A DNA stretch of 43,615 nucleotides. Source: Alteromonadaceae bacterium. Lineage in GTDB: Bacteria > Pseudomonadota > Gammaproteobacteria > Enterobacterales > Alteromonadaceae. Position 1 is the first letter of the stretch. Each line of letters begins with the position of its first letter. Positions 30,307-39,800 of the stretch are shown here, piece by piece. The notes beneath the pieces are model-generated. The model was not told the DNA's origin, ran no database searches, and saw only the letters and a program-made list of their open reading frames with translations. The stretch covers positions 1 through 43,615 of the forward strand of contig JABSOJ010000013.1 of the NCBI GenBank assembly GCA_013216005.1, in the 5' to 3' direction. A program made the translations under genes and the position numbers.

Positions 30307-31677
30307 ATGTTGAATAGGCTTTATACTAAATTTGTATCGTTGTTACTTTTTCCATTGCACGAGAAAATCAAAAAGCATAAAACAGTCGCTATATTCCGCT
30401 CTTTAGAGCAGAGTCAATGGCAATCAAAACAAGAGATTCAGCGCCAACAGAATGCAAGATTAACAAAGTTTATTGATAGAGCTCGCGAAAATGTACCTTA
30501 TTATCGAAATCTGTTTGAATCACTTTCGTTGGTAAAAGGTTCAATTCAGTCTAAAGACGATTTAATAAAATTACCTTTTTTAACGAAATTAGAAATTCGT
30601 AATAACTTTGACTCACTGAAATCTAACAGTTCAGGTTCTGTTCAACCTTTCACCACAGGTGGGTCTAGCGGTACACCATTAACTTTTTTATTGAGTAACG
30701 AACGCATAAGTCATGATGTGGCTGAAAAGTGGCGAGCAACCCGGTGGTGGGATGTGGATATTGGAGATAAGGAAATTGTTGCCTGGGGATCGCCAATTGA
30801 ACTAGGCGCTCAAGATAAAGTTCGTATTCTTCGTGATAAATTGTTTCGTTCTACGTTAGTACCTGCCTTTGAGATGGATGATAAAAAAATTCTTGATTTC
30901 ATTGAGCTCATCAGCACTGTAAAGCCTAAAATGTTATTTGGTTACCCGTCCGTTTTTAGTTTGATAGCGAAAGTAGCGAAAGAAAAATCTATAGACGTTA
31001 GTCAGTTAGGCATTAAAGTTGTTTTTGTAACGTCTGAAAGGTTATATCCTTATCAGCGTGAACTTATAGAGGAAGTATTTAATGCACCTGTCGCTAATGG
31101 CTATGGTAGCCGTGACGCTGGTTTTATTGCGCACCAGTGCCCAGGTGGAAAAATGCATTTAAGTGCAGAAGATTTAGTTGTTGAAATTATAGATAAAGAG
31201 GGTAATCAGGTACCCGACGGTGAAAAAGGCGAGATTGTTGTTACTCATTTGGCTACTTCAGATTTTCCTTTTATTCGCTATCGAACCGGCGATATCGCAT
31301 CAATAGATCCTGAGCCATGTGCTTGTGGACGTGGTTTAACAGCGTTAAAAGATATAGAAGGGAGGACGACTGATTTTATTGTTGCCTATGATGGTACCGT
31401 AATGCATGGACTCGCGCTTATCTACGTGCTGAGAGAATTAGAGGGTATTGAAGAGTTTAAAATTATTCAAGAGTCAAAAACATTAACCCGCGTACAAATT
31501 GTTCCTTCTGGTGAACATGATTCTGGTGAGCTTAATGAAGATCTAAGTCAGAAGATTATTGAAGGTTTCAAACAGCGGTTAGGTAACGAAGTAACAATAG
31601 CTTTAGAGTACGTAGAACAAATATCAGCTGAGAAGTCAGGGAAGTTTCGTTATGTGATTAGCAAGGTTATGAGTTAA
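30307..31677 (+). CDS. CapK / phenylacetate-CoA ligase-like adenylate-forming protein
   Basis: TGGSSGTPLTFLLS, YGSRDAGFIAHQCPGGKMHLSAEDLVVEI, RYRTGDIA. Confidence 0.88.
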   Translation: MLNRLYTKFVSLLLFPLHEKIKKHKTVAIFRSLEQSQWQSKQEIQRQQNARLTKFIDRARENVPYYRNLFESLSLVKGSIQSKDDLIKLPFLTKLEIRNNFDSLKSNSSGSVQPFTTGGSSGTPLTFLLSNERISHDVAEKWRATRWWDVDIGDKEIVAWGSPIELGAQDKVRILRDKLFRSTLVPAFEMDDKKILDFIELISTVKPKMLFGYPSVFSLIAKVAKEKSIDVSQLGIKVVFVTSERLYPYQRELIEEVFNAPVANGYGSRDAGFIAHQCPGGKMHLSAEDLVVEIIDKEGNQVPDGEKGEIVVTHLATSDFPFIRYRTGDIASIDPEPCACGRGLTALKDIEGRTTDFIVAYDGTVMHGLALIYVLRELEGIEEFKIIQESKTLTRVQIVPSGEHDSGELNEDLSQKIIEGFKQRLGNEVTIALEYVEQISAEKSGKFRYVISKVMS

Positions 31678-31679
31678 AT

Positions 31680-31769
31680 ATGATAGATTCACTTTATTAT
31701 TTTGTTGATATTATATGTCTGATGTACCTATTTAATTGGGCGAAAAAACAAGATGATGAAGAATCATAA
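31680..31769 (+). CDS. Possible 29-aa single-TM small protein
   Basis: MIDSLYYFVDIICLMYLFNWAKKQDDEES between two tightly spaced genes; hydrophobic core and acidic tail; weak RBS. Confidence 0.3.
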   Translation: MIDSLYYFVDIICLMYLFNWAKKQDDEES

Positions 31770-31783
31770 CCTAAGGAAGGATA

Positions 31784-33079
31784 ATGCGTGACGTTGCAGT
31801 AATGATGCTGTTTGTCTATTTAATAATATATACATTCCGCAGACCTTTTATAGGTGTTGGAGCGTGGGCCTGGATATCTTTAGCTTACCCTGCTGGTTGG
31901 GCGTGGGGTTTTTCTACTAATTTCAGAATGAATTTTACTGTAGCTATTTTAACATTCATTGGATATTTTGCTTTAAAGAACAAACCTAAAGTCGAATTCG
32001 ACAGTCTTATTTTCTTGGTGATTGTATTTTGGGTTTTAGCTTTTATTTCCTCATCAGTAACTGAATCATTTTTAGTAGACTATGCTTCGGTTAAGTTTGA
32101 AGAGTTTACGAAGGTACTCATGCTTTTTGCTGCAATCATTTTAATTTTCAGCAAAAAAATTCATGTTGATGTGTTTATTTGGTCTGTAGTGTTAGCGATA
32201 TCTTCTTATGCCGCCATGGAATCTGTTAAATATATAGTATCTGGTGGCGGACACAGAATAGCCGGATTTGAAGGTCATGTGCTGGGTGATCGAAATGATC
32301 TGGCGGTTGCAATTAATATGACTATTCCTTTAATTTTATATTTGGCGAGTGAAACTAAACATAGTAAATTGAGAATGGGATTGTACGTGCTTGTTGGAAT
32401 GAATATACTTGCTATTATAGGGACATTTTCAAGAGGTGGGTTTGTTGGATTGGTTTTATTGGGGATGTACTTTTACTGGCAATCAAAGCGTAAGGCTTTA
32501 TGGTCTATAGTCATTGCCGTTTGTATAGGTATTTCTACACAAATGGGTTCGAGTGAATGGAGTAATCGAATGGATACTGTTTCTAGCGCATCATCAGCGG
32601 ACAGTTCTTTTATTGGTAGAATTTGGGCGTGGAAAATTTCGGTGAAAATTGCGAATGATAATGTGTTTGGCAATAGTTTTTTTGCTACGCAAGATCCCTA
32701 CGCCTGGCATAGATATCGGCAGTCTATTGATAATTTCGGACCTGTTTATACCCCTCCTATTCCAGAAGGTCAATTCCCTAAAGCAGCGCATAGTTTATAT
32801 TTTCAAGTGTTAGGTGACTTGGGTTATATTGGGCTTTTTGTCTATTTAATGTTACTTTCTTCTTTGTTTTTTAAAATAAAAAAATTGGGGGAACGTGCTA
32901 AAGCCATGGAGTTAAAATGGGCAATTAATCTAACTACAATGCTTTCAGTGTCAATCGTAGGTTATTGTATTACTGGCGCAAATGTAAGTATGGCTTATTT
33001 TGATTTGTTATTTGGGGTCATTGGAATTGTTTATGTTCTGGATAAACGCTTGTTGGTGAATAAAGAGACGCATCAATAA
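31784..33079 (+). CDS. Putative O-glycosylation ligase / Wzy-like, exosortase A system-associated (TIGR03097-like)
   Basis: Multi-TM protein, GHVLGDRNDLAVAINM and FSRGGFVGLVLLG polymerase/ligase-type motifs; RBS AAGGAAGG. Confidence 0.85.
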   Translation: MRDVAVMMLFVYLIIYTFRRPFIGVGAWAWISLAYPAGWAWGFSTNFRMNFTVAILTFIGYFALKNKPKVEFDSLIFLVIVFWVLAFISSSVTESFLVDYASVKFEEFTKVLMLFAAIILIFSKKIHVDVFIWSVVLAISSYAAMESVKYIVSGGGHRIAGFEGHVLGDRNDLAVAINMTIPLILYLASETKHSKLRMGLYVLVGMNILAIIGTFSRGGFVGLVLLGMYFYWQSKRKALWSIVIAVCIGISTQMGSSEWSNRMDTVSSASSADSSFIGRIWAWKISVKIANDNVFGNSFFATQDPYAWHRYRQSIDNFGPVYTPPIPEGQFPKAAHSLYFQVLGDLGYIGLFVYLMLLSSLFFKIKKLGERAKAMELKWAINLTTMLSVSIVGYCITGANVSMAYFDLLFGVIGIVYVLDKRLLVNKETHQ

Positions 33080-33129
33080 AACTTATGAAAAGTAGTATCA
33101 AAAATTACAAAAAAAAGTGATTAATTATT

Positions 33130-34116
33130 TTGAATAATTTAACGACAAGAGTAGAACGCTGTTTTTTTAAATTGTACCGAAGGGTAATAGGTAGCTCTGC
33201 GAGGAATCGTGCAACTATTTTAAATTTTCATCGGGTTTTTGATGGAGTCAATATTGGTGTTGGAGATTTTATTTCGAGAGATGAATTTGTCTTGAAAATG
33301 GAGTTTATAAAAAAATATTTTACGGTATTGTCTTTACCTGAAGCATTGGAATGTTACCGGGAAAAAAACATTCCATCTCTCGCTGTTATAATAACGATAG
33401 ATGATGGCTATCAAGACAGTTATTCTGTTATTACACCGATACTTGAAAGTTTAGGCATTCAAGGTGCTTTTTTTATTGCTACGGAAGGAATTGACAACGG
33501 ACTATTATGGAATGACAAAATTCGGAATGCTATTCACCGTACTGAAAAATTAGAAGTAAAAAACTTTTTAGGATTGCCTTGTCAAGAAATTAACACCCTA
33601 AGTAATAAGCAGTCAGCACAAAAATCTATTCATAATCTTTGTAAGTATATGACGCTTGAAAGTAGAGAAAATGCTATTGATGAACTTATTGAACTTCTTG
33701 ATGTAGATGTGTCAGATGATATGTTTTTAACTGCTGCAAATATTTTAGAGATGCATAATGCGGGTATGACAATTGGGGCGCATACACATAAACATCCAAT
33801 TTTGAACCTTGAAACAAATGAAAATGCGTATTTGGAGATATCTCAATCAAAAGACATATTAGAGGGGATTATTGAAACTTCTGTTGATTATTTTGCTTAT
33901 CCAAACGGGAAATATAATGAAGACTTTAACCAATCGCATATATTAATGTTGAAAGAGTTAGGTTTTAAGGCAGGGTTAACTACAAATTGGGGTAGTTTAC
34001 ATGTAGACAGTGATTTATATGCTATACCCAGATATACCCCTTGGGATCGAGATGTATTTCGTTTTGGTATTCGTCTTTGCCATCATTTTCGTAAGAAAGC
34101 TGATTATTGGAGGTGA
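33130..34116 (+). CDS. Polysaccharide deacetylase family protein (second in locus)
   Basis: ILNFHRVFDG, VIITIDDGYQDSYSVITPILESLGIQGAFFIAT, GAHTHKHPIL, FAYPNGKYN. TTG start. Confidence 0.88.
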   Translation: MNNLTTRVERCFFKLYRRVIGSSARNRATILNFHRVFDGVNIGVGDFISRDEFVLKMEFIKKYFTVLSLPEALECYREKNIPSLAVIITIDDGYQDSYSVITPILESLGIQGAFFIATEGIDNGLLWNDKIRNAIHRTEKLEVKNFLGLPCQEINTLSNKQSAQKSIHNLCKYMTLESRENAIDELIELLDVDVSDDMFLTAANILEMHNAGMTIGAHTHKHPILNLETNENAYLEISQSKDILEGIIETSVDYFAYPNGKYNEDFNQSHILMLKELGFKAGLTTNWGSLHVDSDLYAIPRYTPWDRDVFRFGIRLCHHFRKKADYWR

Positions 34117-34117
34117 T

Positions 34118-34219
34118 ATGACTAAAAGAATAGTGGTTATAACTTTTGAGTCTTCACCTTATTACTTCTTAGCGCAGAAAGAACTCATAAAAAATGTTGA
34201 AAACTTGCCTAACAGATAA
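34118..34219 (+). pseudogene. 33-aa ORF, possibly the truncated N-terminus of a lost glycosyltransferase
   Basis: Good RBS (GGAGGTGAT) before ATG; MTKRIVVITFESSPYYFLAQKELIKNVENLPNR then stop; followed by ~155 nt non-coding. Confidence 0.4.
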
Positions 34220-34375
34220 ATTATTTTATTCAGGATAAAGAGCAGTTGTTAAGCTGTGATGTAAGTATGTATACGAGTTAGTCGCACAAAATAATTGGTT
34301 TGTGTATTTTATTTAACCTAGTCTTATATACGGTGTAAATTATGTGTGGTGCACTGTATGGAGTCCAAATATATA

Positions 34376-35359
34376 ATGAAAAAGCTTCTTATAACTGGTG
34401 GCATTGAAAAAAAGAATCCACAGGAAGAATGGTCTGGATTTAAATCAGGAATAGCCCTGGAGCTAGATCTTGCTAGCTTAGAGTGTAAACCAGTATTGGA
34501 ATATTACACACCTGAAGAGTTTAGGCCACCTGAGCCAGATTGTTCTATTTTATTCAAATCTGGGGAGGTTCATGGCGACAAAGTTGTTATGACGACACAA
34601 ACTGAAGTTTTGATTTATCAATTGCCTGATTATCAATTAATTAAAAGAGTATCATTATCTTGTTTTAATGATATCCATCATGCGCGGTTAACAGATGATA
34701 ACTCTCTTCTGGTGTGTGTAACAGGGCTAGATAGTGTCTTTGAAATAAGTTTGGAAGGAAATGTGATCAATGAATGGTCATCAATTGATGAAGATATATG
34801 GCAGCGGTTTGAGTTGGGTAAAGATTATCGTCAAATATTAACAACGAAACCTCATTCGGCTCACCCTAATTTTTGCTTTGAATATAAAGGTGAAAAATTT
34901 GTTACTAGATTTATGCAAAAAGATGCAATTTCTCTTACTAGTAATAAACAATTTAAAATAGATGTTGGAGGCCCTCATGACGGTTATGTTTTGGGTGAAA
35001 ATGTTTACTTTACGACAGTAAATGGGTTTATCGTCGGTTTTAATTTGAATTCTTGCAAGCGAATTTTTATAAAAGACCTTAATGAAATGAATGAAAATAA
35101 AATGCGTAATCTTGGTTGGTGTAGAAGTTTGCTCATGGTTAACGAGCATGAAGCAATTGTAGGTTTTAGCAGAATGCGCACAAGTAAGTTTTCTGATTAT
35201 CTAAGTTGGGTAAAAGAAAAATCAGGCGTAGGAACCACGAATGATTTTCCAACCAGACTTATTAAGTATAATTTTAAGCAAGATGAAATAGAGTGGACCA
35301 TCAATTTAGAAAAATATGACCTGAATGCGGTATTTTCAGTTTTGGCATTAAGTGAGTAA
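34376..35359 (+). CDS. Beta-propeller-like protein of unknown function
   Basis: Repeating short beta-strand blocks (KVVMTTQTEVLIYQLPDYQLIKRVSL, SLLVCVTGLDSVFEISLEGNVINEW); no enzyme motif recognised. Confidence 0.55.
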   Translation: MKKLLITGGIEKKNPQEEWSGFKSGIALELDLASLECKPVLEYYTPEEFRPPEPDCSILFKSGEVHGDKVVMTTQTEVLIYQLPDYQLIKRVSLSCFNDIHHARLTDDNSLLVCVTGLDSVFEISLEGNVINEWSSIDEDIWQRFELGKDYRQILTTKPHSAHPNFCFEYKGEKFVTRFMQKDAISLTSNKQFKIDVGGPHDGYVLGENVYFTTVNGFIVGFNLNSCKRIFIKDLNEMNENKMRNLGWCRSLLMVNEHEAIVGFSRMRTSKFSDYLSWVKEKSGVGTTNDFPTRLIKYNFKQDEIEWTINLEKYDLNAVFSVLALSE

Positions 35360-35367
35360 AAGTTAAT

Positions 35368-36801
35368 ATGACAATTGTGAAGATGCAAGTGATCAGTGGT
35401 ATTAAATGGTCAATGTTTGCTAAAATCATATCGCAGATATTTTCGTGGATCGTTACTTTTGTCGTGATCCGAATACTAATGCCTGAAGACTACGGTATTA
35501 TTGAGTTGGCAACAGCGATGGTTTCACTTGGTTTGGTCTTGGGGATGAGTGGTTTTTCAGATGTAATAGTTCAGCGAAAAGACAAAGATCCACAGTTATA
35601 TGCACAAGTTTTTACCTTAGCTTTGTCATTAAATTTTTTGTTGTTTTTAATTTTATTTCTCAGTGCAGATTCTATAGCCGATTGGTATAACGCCCCAAAC
35701 CTTGGCCTTGTTATAAAATTTTTGAGTGTTAATCTCTTGTTTGTTTCATTGAAAGTTGTCCCTGCGGGGATTTTGAAAAGAGAGATGGATTTTAAAAAGT
35801 TATCGTTAATTCAATTAACCGTAGGATTGTTAAGTTCAGCACTTACGTTGACGCTGGCCCTTTTAGGGTATTCCTATTGGTCTATTGCTATTGGTAGTCT
35901 GGCTGCGACCATAATGTCTGCAATATTATTGAATTTTATCACACGTGCACCAATGCGATTAACTACCTCATTTAAATCATTTGGCCCTTCTTTTCACTTT
36001 GGTGTTTTTACGGTAATAAATCAATTGCTTACTTTTCTTTTTTTAAAAGTAGACTCTCTTATTATCGGTAAAGTACTTGGTATTAGTTCTTTAGGTTTTT
36101 ATTCAGCAGGTAGTCAGCTTGCTAATTTACCCTTAGAGAAAGTTGCTCAAACCCTGAATGAAGTTAGCTTTGCTGGTTATGCTAAAGTAAAGGAAGACAA
36201 AGCGGGTGTGTCTTATTATTTCTTACAGAGTAGTCGTCTTGTTTCTTTAATGGTTTTTCCTGTATTTTGGGGGATGGCATCAATTGCGGATCCGTTAGTT
36301 GATCTGTTTTTAGGCGAAAAATGGTTAAGCGCAGCACCAATTTTTCAAATTCTTGCCTTAGTTATGCCATTTAGAATATATCAACTTGTCATTCAATCGG
36401 CGATAGCTGGCATTGGTTTTCCAAAATATAATTCAAAAAATCTTCTTATCTTGTGTGTAGTAATTCCAATTTCTGTGCTTTCGGGCTTGCCTTGGGGAAT
36501 TCAAGGGGCTGCAATTGGTTGGGCATTAGGGTATCTCTTGTTTTTTCTCTGGATGATTTTCCGCTCGCTTTCTTTTTTAAATGTAATGTCTTTGGACTTC
36601 ATTAAAACATTGGCCACACCTATGATGGCGGGGTTAATAATGTTGTTAATAAATTTTCAACTTGATTATTTTATCGGTAGTTACGATGCCTGGTTGAAGT
36701 TGATCATTCTGATTGGTAGTGGTGCTGTAACTTATATAAGTTTAGTTTTTTTCGTTGAGAAACAAAGGTTGATTCTGTTGAAAAATATCATATTCAAATA
36801 G
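35368..36801 (+). CDS. Wzx-type lipopolysaccharide/EPS flippase
   Basis: Multi-TM; SGIKWSMFAKIISQIFSWIVTFVVIRILMPEDYGIIELATAMV typical of polysaccharide exporters. Confidence 0.9.
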   Translation: MTIVKMQVISGIKWSMFAKIISQIFSWIVTFVVIRILMPEDYGIIELATAMVSLGLVLGMSGFSDVIVQRKDKDPQLYAQVFTLALSLNFLLFLILFLSADSIADWYNAPNLGLVIKFLSVNLLFVSLKVVPAGILKREMDFKKLSLIQLTVGLLSSALTLTLALLGYSYWSIAIGSLAATIMSAILLNFITRAPMRLTTSFKSFGPSFHFGVFTVINQLLTFLFLKVDSLIIGKVLGISSLGFYSAGSQLANLPLEKVAQTLNEVSFAGYAKVKEDKAGVSYYFLQSSRLVSLMVFPVFWGMASIADPLVDLFLGEKWLSAAPIFQILALVMPFRIYQLVIQSAIAGIGFPKYNSKNLLILCVVIPISVLSGLPWGIQGAAIGWALGYLLFFLWMIFRSLSFLNVMSLDFIKTLATPMMAGLIMLLINFQLDYFIGSYDAWLKLIILIGSGAVTYISLVFFVEKQRLILLKNIIFK

Positions 36802-36811
36802 AGGGAAAAAA

Positions 36812-39800
36812 ATGAGCGATGAGTTAATGTTGGGGCAGACCAAAAAGGTTGATTTTGCCTGTTTTTTTATTAGCTCTCTCATATTTCTCGCTGCTGTTTT
36901 TAATATCACTTCAAGTCCCATGAGTGTTTGGTGGCTTATTCCCCTTTGTTTGTATTTTTTATTGGTGGTTTATCGACCTTACTGTGTATTTGTCATATTA
37001 CCAATAAGTATCGTGCTAATTGATAGTAAAAGTTGGATTGGCTTTAGTGTCTTTAATGAGTTTGATAGTTTAATTTGGTTAACCGTGGCGGCGGGAATTC
37101 TTCATTTCAAAAATAAAATTCAGTTTTTAGTTAATCATTCACCAATATTTCTTGTTATTTTTTTAGCCTTGGTTTTTATAAATGTGGGTCTGCAAGGTGG
37201 TTTTGGGTCATTTGTTACCGAGACTAATCCTTATTATGATAATAGTTATAGCGTTTTTATTGCGAAAGGCATTGTTTATGGGGCGCTTTTAGCTATTTTA
37301 TTTGTCACCGATTATTTTTATTATCCAGAAGAAACCAAGATGTCCTGGTTTTACGGAGCCGCAACCAGTGCGTTTTTATTATTTATAATTGTGCTTTGGG
37401 AAAGAGGTACATTATTAGCCTTATTTGAAGGAAATACATGGTGGCACGGTGTTAGTTCATTATTGAATTTCAGTGGTTCTTACAGGGTAACGGGATTTTT
37501 TGCTGAAATGCATACGGGAGGGGAAGCGTTTGATGGTATTGTCCTTTTCTTATTAGCCGTAAATTTGTTTGCTTTTTTAAATGCCAGGCAAATGTGGCAA
37601 AAAAACGTTTATCTTTTGGCGTGTTTTGCTGTCACGTACTGTGTTTTGGTTGGTTATACAAGAGCGACTTATCTTGCGGCTTTTGTATTGGTCGGCTCTT
37701 TAGTTGTCTTTTGGCAATTGAAAGTAGTTCCCCGACGGCAACGTTTTACGCTAGCTGAAGTGATACAGAGTTCATGTCTTTGTATTTGCTCTGTACTGAT
37801 ATTAAAATATAGCGGATTTGCAAGCTTAACCCTTCATTTAGTTTTATTAATCGTTTTTCCCTTGTTAATGTTTATATCAAAAAATTTAAACTTGAATAGG
37901 CTTAGTTCAAACTTCCTTTATACTTTAATTTGGTTCATTGTACTTCTATTTTCTTATGTGCAGCAATCAGAAAGTAAATGGTTTGATAATACTTTCTCCT
38001 TTCATAATAGGTTGTTCATTTTATCCTTTATATTTTTTGGCATATTACTGTTTCTTCATAAAAATTTAACCGCAAAGCTCTCTGCTACACTGTTGCGAAA
38101 TATAGTCATGGTTGTTATTTCATCTGTCTTGTCCGTTGGATCTGTTGGTTATCAAATAAATGCTAGATTAGACCATGTAGAAAGAGATTTTATGACCAGA
38201 GTGTTCCATTGGCAAAGCGTTATTCAATCAGGCGATTGGTTGACATCACAGTGGTTGTTTGGGCATGGTGTGGGTAGTTTTCCTAAGAATTATGCATTAA
38301 CTTTTCCTGAAGAAATAAAGAAAATAGGTAGCTTTGAAATAAAAGATAGTAAGTTAAATATAGGTATTGGAGAAGATTTAACTATAGGGCAAAGAATTAA
38401 GGTTGAATCTGGAAAACGTTATTTGTTGACTGGTCATTTCAGTGCTGAAGAGCAGGCAAAATTGCTGGTAGGGATATGCTATAGAAATATTCTCTACCCG
38501 ACAAATTTTGCACCTAATTGCAATTATCGACCAATTGCTTCAAACACTTTAAGTCATAAGTTTTCTGTTGATCTTTATTCACCTGAGTATAAAACATCAG
38601 GGAACTCTCTTTTGCAGTGGCCAGCTTTCTTCGTTGTAAAAAACATTTCAGATCATCAAATTATTTCTATTAATTGGTTAAAATTAGTTGGTAGTGATAA
38701 AACTACTGATCTGTTAAAAAATGGCGATTTTTCAAATAACCTTGAAAATTGGTATTTTTATAATGATTATAATCATCTCCCTTGGCATATCAAAAACATA
38801 TATTTGAGCTTTGTTTATCAATTGGGATTGATTGGCGTACTACTTTTATTCATATTGATTTTTCAAGCTTTGTGGAAACGTCATTCAGATCCCTTCATTG
38901 CTTTTTATCAGTATACCTTGGTTTCTTTATTGTTGGCGTTATGCGCTTTTGGAATGTTTGGCGATCCGTTTGATTCCCCTAAGGCTAGTACATTATTATC
39001 ATTACACTTATTTTCTTGTGTATTATTTACTGTAATTTATAAGCCCCAAAAACGGCTATTTAACGTATCAAAAGTTCAAGTTGTCACATTTTTTAGTGTG
39101 ATAGTTATTCTTCTGGGTAGTTTACATTTTGGTCTTAAATACTATTTGCAAATGAGTTACTTAGAATTTGTGAGTCAAAAACAAAGAGTAAAAGATGGTA
39201 GTGCATATGTTTCGACAAGGCGAGATGAATTATCTATTGAGGATTGGAATGAATATGAAGTTGGTCCTAAATTACAGCCGTTAAGTGCTCGTCATTCATA
39301 TTCAAAAAAATTATATAAAGTAAGTAATGTCAAAGCGTTTTTATCAAGGATCCGTGCGGCAAGACCCGGAGATTCAATTGAGCTTCAACCGGGGTACTAC
39401 ACTATTAATGGACACTCTATTGCTTTGCAAACAGCAGGCACCGAATTATTACCTATTGAAATTACTGCAAGTCAAGCTGGTAAAGTAATAATAGAGTTTA
39501 ACTTAATAGAAGGCTTTCATATTAGTCAGCCTTATTGGAATATCAATAATTTAATTATTGTAGGGATATGTAAGGTAGATAAACTATGTGAGCATGCTTT
39601 TCACATTGTTGGGAAAGGGCATAATACAAAAATAATTAACAATATAATTAAAAATTTCAACTCGCCATTTAAAATTAACCAAAAGGATGGGGATTTTCCG
39701 GATAAAGGCATAATTAAACAGAATGCGATTTATAATAATGATGCCAGAGATACAGCTACGCCTGTTACTTTTATTGATTTAGTCTCCGCTAGTGGTTGGA

